From: Pseudemcibacter aquimaris
Lineage (GTDB): Bacteria; Pseudomonadota; Alphaproteobacteria; Sphingomonadales; Emcibacteraceae
NCBI RefSeq assembly: GCF_028869115.1
Contig: NZ_CP079800.1
Location: forward strand, 1,860,001 to 1,924,000
Reading direction: 5' to 3'
Length of the DNA: 64,000 nucleotides
Shown: positions 15,689 through 24,321 of the stretch, one piece after another
How positions within the stretch are numbered: the stretch's first letter is position 1
Layout: each line of letters opens with the position of its first letter
The notes under the pieces: model-generated
What the model saw: only the letters and a program-made list of their open reading frames with translations
What the model was told of the DNA's origin: nothing
Databases searched by the model: none
Program-made: the position numbers and the translations under genes

Positions 15689-17080
15689 ATGCGTCATTTA
15701 TTTATCGCATCACTTTGTATATTCACTGCCATCATCCAAACAAATGCCCAAACCATTGAGCAGGCAACACATTTGATGGATACATGGCTTGATGCGCAGA
15801 AAGACTATAATAAATGGCCCAGTATTTCCGTTTCATTTGTGAATGATCAGGAACTTATCTATTCTCGTTCATTCGGGGGTGCGACTCCTGATACGCTTTA
15901 CCGTATTGCGTCCAATTCGAAATTATTTACAGCGCTCGCCATATTGAAATTGCGTGATCAAGGTAAATTAAACCTTGATGATACGATTGAAAAACATATC
16001 GACTGGTACAATATCAAACAAAAATTTGACCAGTCCGATCCCATTACCATTAAATCATTACTAACCCACAATAGCGGCCTGCCCTATGAACCGGATCTTC
16101 CCTATTGGTCATATCGTGACGGATATCCTTTTCCGTCACTTGACGAACTAAAACAGGGTACATCGAAAATCGAAACGCTTTATCCGGTGAATGAAAAATA
16201 TCAATATTCGAACCTTGGGTTTATTTTGCTTGGTCAAATTATCGAAAGCGCATCGGGTGTGAGCTATCATCAATATGTACACGAACAAATCATTGAACCG
16301 ATGGGCCTTGAAAATACATTTACCAATGTGGACGCAAGTAAACACGGTAATGAACTGGCGGTTGGATACGGTAAATTAGACCGCAAACAAACCCGAATGG
16401 AAGTTCCCTTTATCGATACAAAGGCAACAACTTCCGCCGCCGGAATTTCATCATCAGCAAATGATCTTGCCAAATTCCTGATGTGGCAATTGCGTGCTAT
16501 TGATGGCAAGGGTGATGAAGTCCTTAAACAAGGCACATTCCGTGAAATGACCCGCGCCCACGCCGTGGATACGGGATCAAGCATGGATGTGGGTTATGCG
16601 TTTCGCACAAATTACCGCGGCGGCAAATCATATATCGGCCACGGCGGTGTCATGACTGGCCACACATCACAAACGACCATTGAACCGGGTGCAAAACTGG
16701 GGGCGGTTACTTTAATGAACACCCATGATACATCACCACTGCAAATCAATTATGTGATGATGGATGTCTTTGGCCCCGTGTTAAAAGCGGATAATGCCCC
16801 ATCCCAATATGATTTCAGTGAATATCAAGGGTTTTATGATAACCAACCATGGGGCGATGAAAGCTATATTATGCAATGGGGTGACAACCTGATTTCATTT
16901 TATCTTTCAAGCAGCAACCCCATAAACGCCATCACCAAATTCCGCCATTTAGAAGGTGATAAATTCATCCGTCTTAATGATGATGGGACAGAAGCCGATG
17001 TCATGACGTTCCTGCGCAATGAAGTTGGCAAGGTTATGAGTTATAAAGACCAGAGCGATTATATTTACAAGAAAGATTAA
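15689..17080 (+). CDS. periplasmic serine hydrolase of the beta-lactamase/PBP superfamily
   Basis: A 463-residue protein with a signal peptide (cut after TNA, residue 20). It has the SxxK motif S75-N-S-K78 and the YxN motif Y173-S-N175, while HGGVMTGH in the last third takes the place of the third (KTG) motif. The C-terminal 100 residues form an extra small domain. Members include esterases, D-aminopeptidases and peptidoglycan-modifying enzymes; the substrate is not predictable. It has its own leader and RBS (CGGGAG). It follows the secretion cassette on the same strand after 111 bases, but I see no evidence it belongs to it. Its stop overlaps the stop of the convergent kinase. Confidence 0.82.
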   Translation: MRHLFIASLCIFTAIIQTNAQTIEQATHLMDTWLDAQKDYNKWPSISVSFVNDQELIYSRSFGGATPDTLYRIASNSKLFTALAILKLRDQGKLNLDDTIEKHIDWYNIKQKFDQSDPITIKSLLTHNSGLPYEPDLPYWSYRDGYPFPSLDELKQGTSKIETLYPVNEKYQYSNLGFILLGQIIESASGVSYHQYVHEQIIEPMGLENTFTNVDASKHGNELAVGYGKLDRKQTRMEVPFIDTKATTSAAGISSSANDLAKFLMWQLRAIDGKGDEVLKQGTFREMTRAHAVDTGSSMDVGYAFRTNYRGGKSYIGHGGVMTGHTSQTTIEPGAKLGAVTLMNTHDTSPLQINYVMMDVFGPVLKADNAPSQYDFSEYQGFYDNQPWGDESYIMQWGDNLISFYLSSSNPINAITKFRHLEGDKFIRLNDDGTEADVMTFLRNEVGKVMSYKDQSDYIYKKD

Positions 17081-19479
17081 TGTTTCGCGGAAAAGAGCAT
17101 TGATGCCGTGGTTCCCTTACCCAGCTCACTTTCGAGTTTGAATATTCCACCGTGAAGGTCCACCAACTTTTTAACAATCGCGAGGCCAAGGCCCGTACCC
17201 TCTTGATTAAGGTCATATTCGCCGCGGGCCTGTTCAAACGGCATCATCACATATTTTAATCTATCCGGTGCAATGCCGATGCCGGTGTCTGATATCTGAA
17301 TTTGAATGGTATCATCAACTAGTACATGTGTATTGATTTTAATTTCGCCGCCATTATCCGTGAATTTAACAGCATTCGACAGTAAATTTATCACGACCCT
17401 GTCAATGGCATGTGGATCACCATAAAGCGTCAGGTTTTCGTCATTATCTTCATTGTCATAAATAATTTTAATATCTTTTTGTTCGGCTTCGGGGCCAAGC
17501 ATCATGATGGATTTTTCAATGGTGTCTTTTATTGAAAAATCTTCTTCGTTTAATGTCCATTTTCCGGCTTCGATTTTTGATAAATCCAGTATGTCATTGA
17601 TAACAGTGGCTAAATGCTGTCCGCTATAATTAATGTCTTTGATATAATCTTTATAGGTTGCCTCTTTTTTATTCCAGTCAGCATCCATTAACATAACATC
17701 GGAAAAACCGATTATGGCATTAAGCGGCGTTCTGATTTCGTGCGACATATTGGCAAGGAATGTTGATTTTGCCTTATTTGCTTTTTCGGCTGCTTTGCGG
17801 GAACGGATAAGTTTTTCTTCGGTTTCTTTCCTTCGTTTAACTTCGTTTCTTAATTTATAATTCCAAAGCATAATGATCAGAATTACCGCAGCAAAAGATA
17901 AAACGATCCTTACCAGCAATTCATAATTCGGTTGCTCTTCAATGCTTAACGATAACCAATCTCTGGTGATTTCCGCTTTTTCTCTTGGGGAAATTGAATT
18001 GACGGCCTTTTTCATGATACTGGCCAGCAACGGTTTTTCCGTGCTTACACCCATCGAATAATCCAAGATATACGGTGTGTCACCCACGACTTTAATCTGT
18101 GAATAGCCGCCGTTAACAATATGATAAGCTGTAAATGGAATACCGCCTACATAAGCATCTACCTCACCGGTACTGACCAGATGTAATGCTTCAGGGATAT
18201 CTGCGACTTCGACGATTTCGACTTCGGGATAATCTTCGCGGATCATCTTAACCGCAGCAATTCCAGCAACTTGTGCAATCTTTCGCCCACTAAGAGCCTC
18301 CATATTGGCAAATATATCATTGCCATCACGCGCGAATATTAGCCTCGCCGATGAAAATATCGGCTCTGTAAATGATAAAACCTCTCTTCTTTCCGGCGTG
18401 GAAATAATCAGCGGCAAAAGATCAACCTCACCGCGACCTAACATTTCCATTCCCTCTGCCCAGGTTTCATTGCCAACCCATTCAAACGGTATGCCTAATT
18501 CTTCACTGAAAATTTTTAAATAATCCCCAATCATGCCATCTATTTCACCATCTTCATGCACTATTGAAAATGGTTGCGTAGTAGAAAAAGCGACCCTGAC
18601 TTTATCTGTGTTCGAAAGCCATTTAAGTTCTTCCTGTGTAAGGGCAATGCGCCTTTCTACCAAAGAATGTAAATTCCATTTATTGGCAATAAATTGATAT
18701 TCATTTTGGCTAATGGCATCTTTTGCCTTTTCCAGAATTGACCTTAAAATCGGCCAATCATTTCGAATACCAACACGTAATCTACTTTCGTTACCTGTAT
18801 CCGGGAAAAACCGATCACCAATAATTTCAATGTTATCTTCGGGGCTTTCACCAATATAATATTCTGCAACCGGTTTTAAGACGGCCGCAATATCCGTTTC
18901 ACCTGATTTTAATGCGCTTAAGGATTCTAATATATTATTAAACCTGACGATATCCAGTTCCGGATAACGCGAACTATATGTAATATCCGGGACACCGCCC
19001 TTAACAACACCAATCCTTTTGCCACGCAAATCATTTAAACTTTCGATCCTGTCTGATCCCCCTAACCCGATATAAATCATCGGTGAATTGACGTAAGGTT
19101 CGGTGAAAATCAGGAATTTTTCCCGTTCAGTATTACGGATAATTGATGGGGCAACGTCGATTTCTTTTCTTTCAAGCATGCCCAAAAGATCACCCCAAGA
19201 GTATCCATTGGCATATTCAACGTTTATGCCTGCTTTTCTTGCTAATAAATTGAAATAATCGACAGAAAAACCGGCGGCCCCGCCATTTTCATCTGTGAAA
19301 TCAAACGGATAAAAACTTCTTTCATTCGCAGCTCTTATCACAGGATTTTCTGCAATCCATTGCTGCTCTTCCTCTGTTAAGTTTAAATCAACAGAGCCCT
19401 GAGAATATACATTAGAATAACCTAATATTACGCACAAAAACACGAACAGGCTATTTCTAAACGTCACTACTTCCACCAT
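17077..19479 (-). CDS. BvgS-like sensor histidine kinase with two periplasmic solute-binding domains
   Basis: An 800-residue kinase. An N-terminal signal/membrane segment is followed by two consecutive SBP_bac_3 (venus-flytrap) domains, roughly 35-275 and 285-510. One transmembrane helix (about 518-540), a short coiled coil, a HisKA domain with H580 in SHEIRTPLNAIIGFSD and a HATPase with LLSNAVKF, DTGIGI and GTGLGLAI complete it. This is the sensory plan of BvgS/EvgS, but the receiver and Hpt domains found there are absent and no response regulator gene is nearby. The start at 19479 has AAGAGA nine bases upstream; in-frame starts at 19488 and 19548 are possible. The ligand is probably a small molecule such as an amino acid. 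Confidence 0.88.
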   Translation of the reverse strand: MVEVVTFRNSLFVFLCVILGYSNVYSQGSVDLNLTEEEQQWIAENPVIRAANERSFYPFDFTDENGGAAGFSVDYFNLLARKAGINVEYANGYSWGDLLGMLERKEIDVAPSIIRNTEREKFLIFTEPYVNSPMIYIGLGGSDRIESLNDLRGKRIGVVKGGVPDITYSSRYPELDIVRFNNILESLSALKSGETDIAAVLKPVAEYYIGESPEDNIEIIGDRFFPDTGNESRLRVGIRNDWPILRSILEKAKDAISQNEYQFIANKWNLHSLVERRIALTQEELKWLSNTDKVRVAFSTTQPFSIVHEDGEIDGMIGDYLKIFSEELGIPFEWVGNETWAEGMEMLGRGEVDLLPLIISTPERREVLSFTEPIFSSARLIFARDGNDIFANMEALSGRKIAQVAGIAAVKMIREDYPEVEIVEVADIPEALHLVSTGEVDAYVGGIPFTAYHIVNGGYSQIKVVGDTPYILDYSMGVSTEKPLLASIMKKAVNSISPREKAEITRDWLSLSIEEQPNYELLVRIVLSFAAVILIIMLWNYKLRNEVKRRKETEEKLIRSRKAAEKANKAKSTFLANMSHEIRTPLNAIIGFSDVMLMDADWNKKEATYKDYIKDINYSGQHLATVINDILDLSKIEAGKWTLNEEDFSIKDTIEKSIMMLGPEAEQKDIKIIYDNEDNDENLTLYGDPHAIDRVVINLLSNAVKFTDNGGEIKINTHVLVDDTIQIQISDTGIGIAPDRLKYVMMPFEQARGEYDLNQEGTGLGLAIVKKLVDLHGGIFKLESELGKGTTASMLFSAKH

Positions 19480-19643
19480 CAAAGCCATTCTCTTAAATAA
19501 GGTTTGTCCCCATGGTATACTTAAAGGTGTATAAAGCCTTAATCGCAATAGTAATCAAAAGTCATTAACATATCAATAACGCCCCAAGAAGGTTATAAAA
19601 CCCAAGGCAAATATAATTATAAGAAATATTCTAGCCCTCATCT

Positions 19644-19703
19644 GTCATGCTGAACTTGTTTCAGCATCTCGTGCAAGAGACTCTGAAACAAGTTCAGAGT
19701 GAC
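19644..19703. repeat. inverted pair of 27-base hairpin repeats (family B)
   Basis: Unit 1 (19644-19670) begins GTCATGCTGAACTTG and unit 2 (19677-19703) is its inverted relative ending AGTTCAGAGTGAC. Each forms an 8-base stem around a five-base loop. The units differ at two stem pairs, and both members of each pair have changed so pairing is kept. The outer ends are GTCA. Unit 2 runs into the 3' end of the DUF4288 gene and supplies its stop codon. It is probably a dispersed non-coding repeat of the REP type. Confidence 0.85.
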
Positions 19704-20023
19704 GAACCTTGTTTCAAAGCAACTCCCCATCTTAAATGAGAGTATACTTCCATCCCCTCAAAAATCTCTTTTTCATATAATGCTTGGACATCCAGTATTT
19801 TAATAAATTCCCAAGAGACATTATCGCCATCAGGGTTTTTATATTCACAGATATTTTCTCTTATATCTTTTTCAGCTATTATTTTAGCTTGAACTTCACT
19901 ATCAGCTTTATAAATCCTGGTACTTTCTTCATACAAAGTTTCATCATCTGTATTCTTATTGCTAACATTACAAATCAATTCAATTTTCACTGAATACCAT
20001 TCTTTGTCATTATAATTTGTCAT
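19694..20023 (-). CDS. DUF4288 domain protein
   Basis: A 109-residue cytoplasmic protein. The layout matches DUF4288: an opening beta strand (WYSVKIELICNV), YEESTRIYKADSEVQAKIIAEKD in the middle, and GMEVYSHL near the end. No function is known to me for the family. The final residues, GSSL and the TGA stop, are read out of a family B hairpin repeat, so the C-terminus was probably altered when the repeat arrived. The gene is AT-rich and stands alone between the kinase and dnaB. Confidence 0.7.
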   Translation of the reverse strand: MTNYNDKEWYSVKIELICNVSNKNTDDETLYEESTRIYKADSEVQAKIIAEKDIRENICEYKNPDGDNVSWEFIKILDVQALYEKEIFEGMEVYSHLRWGVALKQGSSL

Positions 20024-20133
20024 TAAGGATTCCCAATATTCAATTGTGAAATAAAAAAGCTATTATTTTTTTGTTTAGAATAATAAATAAATCGAATATA
20101 ATTTTTTTCAACAATACTTTTTCGAGTTTTAGA

Positions 20134-21669
20134 ATGTCAGATTTAACGGAAATGCCGATCATTCAGGATAATGATCGTGATGAAATGGACCCGCATGCTG
20201 TTGCGGAAGAGGACATTTCCTATAAGGAAATTCCTCATAACCTGGAAGCGGAACAAGCGCTTTTGGGCGCGATCCTTGTTAACAATGAAGTACTTGAAAA
20301 AGTACAGGATTTCCTGCTTCCTGAACATTTTGCCAACGGTGCTCATAAGAAAATATTCGCTGCCTGTTCAACGATGATTGAAAAAGGGCAATTGGTCACC
20401 CCCGTGACGTTAAAGCCGTTTTTTGAAAAAGATGAACTACTCGACGAAGTGGGCGGCGGTATTTACTTATCGAAACTCGCGGCATCGGCGATCACCATCA
20501 TCAATGCGGTTGATTATGGCCTGCTTATTTATGATCTTTCCATGCGACGCGGTCTTATTGATCTGGGTACCGACATTGTAAATAAGGCATACGAGTTTGA
20601 TGTTGAAGAAACATCAAAAGAACAGATCGAAGAAGCCGAGAAAAAATTATACGGCATGGCCGAAAGCGGCACCACAGAGGGCGGCTTTAAAGATTTTAAA
20701 ACATCCGCCATCACCGCCGTGAATGTGATCGGTAACGCCCTTCGCCGTAAGGGTGAATTGGCCGGTGTTACAACAGGATTTAACAGTGTTGACCGTAAAA
20801 TCGGTGGATTACATAAATCTGACCTTTTAATTGTTGCGGGTCGTCCGGCTATGGGTAAAACGGCGCTTGCCACCAACATTGGTTTTAATGCTGCCAAAGC
20901 ATATAAACATGATAAAGAACTGGGTGTTCCCGACAGCGAAAACAAAGGGGCCGTTGTTGGTTTCTTCTCGCTCGAGATGTCAGCGGATCAGCTCGCCAGC
21001 CGTATTCTTGCGGAACAGGCACAATTATCATCACAGGACATGCGTCAGGGTAAATTGGATCAGGATCAGTTCAACCGCCTTTCCCGCGTTGCTGTGGAAC
21101 TCGAAAGCCTTCCGTTTTTCATTGATGATACACCGGGCCTTTCCATTGGTGCCTTAAGAACCCGCGCTAGAAGGTTGCAAAGACAGCATAATCTGGGTCT
21201 TGTGATTGTTGATTATCTTCAGCTTCTACGTGGGTCCGGCAAGGGCGGCAGTGAAAACCGTGTGCAGGAAATTTCCGAAATCACACGTGGTCTTAAGGGC
21301 CTTGCGAAGGAACTCGCCATTCCGGTGATTGCGCTTTCGCAGCTAAGCCGTACTATCGAAAGCCGTGATAATAAACGCCCGCTTCTTTCTGATCTTCGTG
21401 AATCTGGAACCATTGAGCAGGACGCGGATATGGTGACATTCGTGTACCGTCCCGAATATTATCATAATCAGCAGCAACCTGACCCCGGCACACCGGAACA
21501 TATCACCTGGCTTGAAGAAGGTGAGAAACTATTCGGCATGGCGGAATTTATCATTGGTAAACAGCGTCACGGCCCAACAGGCATCATCGAGCTTAAATTC
21601 GAAGCGGAAATCACCAAGTTTAGTGATTTACCAGTTGATGAAGACCATCTACCGGAAAAATTTGAGTAA
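20134..21669 (+). CDS. dnaB: replicative DNA helicase DnaB
   Basis: DnaB is the ring helicase that unwinds the chromosome at the fork. The protein is 511 residues from the ATG at 20134 (MSDLTEMPI). An in-frame TTG 63 bases upstream lacks a ribosome site and adds an AT-rich stretch, so I rejected it. The N-terminal domain starts with PHNLEAEQALLGAIL. The RecA-like motor has GRPAMGKTALA (Walker A), VVGFFSLEMS, VIVDYLQLL (Walker B) and DLRESGTIEQDAD. The stop overlaps the alr start (TAATG). Confidence 0.96.
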   Translation: MSDLTEMPIIQDNDRDEMDPHAVAEEDISYKEIPHNLEAEQALLGAILVNNEVLEKVQDFLLPEHFANGAHKKIFAACSTMIEKGQLVTPVTLKPFFEKDELLDEVGGGIYLSKLAASAITIINAVDYGLLIYDLSMRRGLIDLGTDIVNKAYEFDVEETSKEQIEEAEKKLYGMAESGTTEGGFKDFKTSAITAVNVIGNALRRKGELAGVTTGFNSVDRKIGGLHKSDLLIVAGRPAMGKTALATNIGFNAAKAYKHDKELGVPDSENKGAVVGFFSLEMSADQLASRILAEQAQLSSQDMRQGKLDQDQFNRLSRVAVELESLPFFIDDTPGLSIGALRTRARRLQRQHNLGLVIVDYLQLLRGSGKGGSENRVQEISEITRGLKGLAKELAIPVIALSQLSRTIESRDNKRPLLSDLRESGTIEQDADMVTFVYRPEYYHNQQQPDPGTPEHITWLEEGEKLFGMAEFIIGKQRHGPTGIIELKFEAEITKFSDLPVDEDHLPEKFE

Positions 21670-22754
21670 TGAGCATCGATCAGGTTCTTGGGAACGCGTC
21701 AGCGGAACTACACGTTGATCTTGCGGCAATCATCAATAATTATGAAACATTAAAAAGCCAGTCGGACAGTGCAACTTGCGCCGCCGTGGTTAAGGCCGAC
21801 GCATATGGCCTTGGCGCGAATAAGGTCGCCCCTGCCCTTTATCATAATACGGATTGCGATACTTTCTTTGTGGCAGGTCTGGTTGAGGGCGTGACATTAC
21901 GCAACATTTTACCGGACGCAAAAATTTATGTGTTTAACGGCCTTTTCGCGGATCAGGTAGATACTTATCTGGATCATAACATCACGCCGATTTTGAATGA
22001 CCCGTCACAGGTGGCATTGTGGTACGGGAAAAAGGCACCATGCGGTGTTCATTTTGATACGGGGATTAACCGCCTTGGATTTACCGAAAGCCAAACCGAA
22101 GAATTCCTGAACACACCCAATGATTTAAATATCGATCTGGTCATGAGCCATTTTATCCAATCGGAAATAGCGCGTCACCCAAGCAATGAAATGCAGCTGG
22201 ATAAATTCGAACGCGTTCGTTATCAACTGCCGAATGCGAAAGGCAGTCTATGTAATTCCGGCGGTGTATTTTTGGGCCGTGATTATCATTTTGATCTACT
22301 GCGTCCCGGTATCATGCTTTATGGCGGCAATCCGGGATTGCCAGTGCGTCCAAACGGTATTAAACAAGCATTTGAATTACGGGCAAAAATCCTGCAAATC
22401 CGTGAAATTGAACCGGGTATGGCGGTTGGTTATAATTCATTATGGACGGCGGCGGAAAAATCACGCATCGCGCTTCTGAATGTGGGATATGCCGACGGTA
22501 CATTAAAAACAAGCGACCGTAAGGCCAAAGTATGGGTCGGCGGTCACATGGCAGATGTAATTGGTAAAGTATCCATGGATATGATCGCCATTGACATAAC
22601 GGACGATAAATTTAACCACGTAACCGTTACAGACTATGCAGAAATACTGGGGCCAAATATAACACTTGAAATGGTGGCCGAAAACTCTACTCTAGGGCAT
22701 TATGAATTAATGACGGGCATCGGTCCGCGTTATAAAAAATATTATAAGGTTTAA
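21669..22754 (+). CDS. alr: alanine racemase
   Basis: Alr interconverts L- and D-alanine for peptidoglycan using pyridoxal phosphate. The 361-residue protein has the PLP lysine K42 in VVKADAYGLGA and the second-domain VGYNSLWTA segment, which holds the catalytic tyrosine region, with GKVSMDMIAID nearby. Length is normal. It is translationally coupled to dnaB and followed after five bases by the ABC permease gene. Confidence 0.93.
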   Translation: MSIDQVLGNASAELHVDLAAIINNYETLKSQSDSATCAAVVKADAYGLGANKVAPALYHNTDCDTFFVAGLVEGVTLRNILPDAKIYVFNGLFADQVDTYLDHNITPILNDPSQVALWYGKKAPCGVHFDTGINRLGFTESQTEEFLNTPNDLNIDLVMSHFIQSEIARHPSNEMQLDKFERVRYQLPNAKGSLCNSGGVFLGRDYHFDLLRPGIMLYGGNPGLPVRPNGIKQAFELRAKILQIREIEPGMAVGYNSLWTAAEKSRIALLNVGYADGTLKTSDRKAKVWVGGHMADVIGKVSMDMIAIDITDDKFNHVTVTDYAEILGPNITLEMVAENSTLGHYELMTGIGPRYKKYYKV

Positions 22755-22759
22755 GCTTA

Positions 22760-23536
22760 ATGAATTTCTTGGCCGTCATCGGACGGGTTGTATTTTCTTT
22801 TTTACGGGCAGCGGGTCGTGTCGGGCTTTTCGCCATTAATGGTATTCGCCATATATTCTTGCCACCTTTTTATCCCCGTGAATTATTCCGCCAAATGATG
22901 AATATTGGCTATTATTCATTGCCAGTTGTCGGGTTAACCACACTGTTCACCGGTGCGGCGCTCGCGGTTAATATTTATGAGGGTAGTTCCCGTTTCAACG
23001 CAGAAAGCACGCTTCCCACAATCGTGGTGATTGGTATTGTCCGTGAACTTGGCCCGACGCTTTGCGGCCTTATTGTCGCGGGACGCGTCAGCGCATCCAT
23101 GGCGGCGGAACTAGGCACCATGCGTGTGACGGAACAAATTGACGCCCTTACCACCCTTTCAACCGATCCTTTTAAATATTTAATCGCACCGCGCATTCTT
23201 GCGACCGTGATTATGATGCCGCTGATGCTTGTTGTTGTTGCGGATACAATTGGTGTGCTTGGTGGGTATCTGCTTGCAACCGCGAAGCTTGGCTTTAACA
23301 GCGGCAATTACATTAAATCCACCGTTGATTTCTTAGAAGCAATTGACGTGATGGCCAGTTTAACCAAAGCGGCCGTGTTTGGTTTCTTTATTTCATTAAT
23401 GGGATGTTATCACGGATTTAATACCCGTGGCGGCGCACAAGGGGTTGGCATTTCAACCACCAATGCGGTTGTTTCCGCCTGTATTATGATCCTGCTATCC
23501 AATTATGTCGTGACGGAGATGTTCTTTTCATCATGA
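22760..23536 (+). CDS. MlaE-family ABC transporter permease
   Basis: A 258-residue inner membrane protein of the MlaE/Ttg2B permease family, which moves phospholipids between inner and outer membranes. Typical blocks are LPVVGLTTLFTGAALA, VRELGPTLCGLIVAGRVS and AAELGTMRVTEQIDAL, with about five membrane segments. It overlaps the ATPase gene by four bases. The substrate-binding MlaD (MCE) subunit is not adjacent, so it must be encoded elsewhere or be absent. Confidence 0.9.
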   Translation: MNFLAVIGRVVFSFLRAAGRVGLFAINGIRHIFLPPFYPRELFRQMMNIGYYSLPVVGLTTLFTGAALAVNIYEGSSRFNAESTLPTIVVIGIVRELGPTLCGLIVAGRVSASMAAELGTMRVTEQIDALTTLSTDPFKYLIAPRILATVIMMPLMLVVVADTIGVLGGYLLATAKLGFNSGNYIKSTVDFLEAIDVMASLTKAAVFGFFISLMGCYHGFNTRGGAQGVGISTTNAVVSACIMILLSNYVVTEMFFSS

Positions 23537-24312
23537 ATAATATCGTTCCGAAAATAAGCCTAAAGGGCCTAAACAAACGCTTTGGTGACAAGGTTGTGTT
23601 AAATAGCATCGACCTTGATGTGATGCCGGGCGAAAATATGGTGATTATTGGTGGTTCCGGTTCCGGTAAATCAGTGACGCTTAAATGTATTTTGGGGCTT
23701 TTGGAACCCAATGGCGGCAGCATCAAAATTGATGGTCAAGAAATGGTCGGCATCAAACCCAATGACCGAAAAAAAGTTTTAAATAAATTCGGCATGCTGT
23801 TTCAGGGTGCGGCCCTGTTCGATAGTTTACCTGTATGGGAAAATGTGGCGTTCGGCTTACTGGCGCAGCGCCTTTATAACCGTAAAGACGCAAAAGAAAT
23901 CGCCATTGAAAAGCTTCGCCGCGTGGGCCTTAGCCCCGATGTGGGTAAATTAAGCCCGGCGGAATTATCCGGCGGAATGCAGAAACGTGTGGGCCTTGCC
24001 CGTGCTATTGCTGCGAACCCGGAAATTATATTCTTTGATGAACCGACAACGGGCCTTGACCCAATTATGTCTGATGTGATTAACGAATTAATCGTTGAAT
24101 GCGTAAAAGATGTGGGTGCAACAGGACTTACCATTACCCATGACATGTCATCTGTGCGAAAAATCGCCGATAATGTTGCCATGCTGTATCATGGAGATAT
24201 GATCTGGACCGGACCAAAAGACAAAATCGACCAAAGCGGCAATGATTATATTGACCAATTCATTAACGGTAAGGCCGAAGGGCCGATCAAAATGGAAATC
24301 CTGAAAGGATAA
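23533..24312 (+). CDS. MlaF-like ABC transporter ATP-binding protein
   Basis: The ATPase partner of the MlaE-type permease, 259 residues. Walker A is GGSGSGKSVT, the ABC signature LSGGMQKRVGLARAIA and Walker B IIFFDEPTTGLDP, followed by ITHDMSS with the switch histidine. The ATGA overlap with the permease gene supports a 1:1 complex. The next gene is radA after nine bases, so the transcript probably continues. Confidence 0.91.
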   Translation: MNNIVPKISLKGLNKRFGDKVVLNSIDLDVMPGENMVIIGGSGSGKSVTLKCILGLLEPNGGSIKIDGQEMVGIKPNDRKKVLNKFGMLFQGAALFDSLPVWENVAFGLLAQRLYNRKDAKEIAIEKLRRVGLSPDVGKLSPAELSGGMQKRVGLARAIAANPEIIFFDEPTTGLDPIMSDVINELIVECVKDVGATGLTITHDMSSVRKIADNVAMLYHGDMIWTGPKDKIDQSGNDYIDQFINGKAEGPIKMEILKG

Positions 24313-24321
24313 TTTTAGGAT

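Noticed and set aside
15578-17080. Serine hydrolase as a fourth member of the secretion cassette
   Set aside because: It is separated by 111 bases with its own ribosome site and leader, belongs to a widespread family, and has no counterpart in the Fap system.
19644-19703. Family B repeats as a rho-independent terminator only
   Set aside because: There is no T-run after either stem, and the paired inverted layout with covariation matches the other dispersed repeats better.
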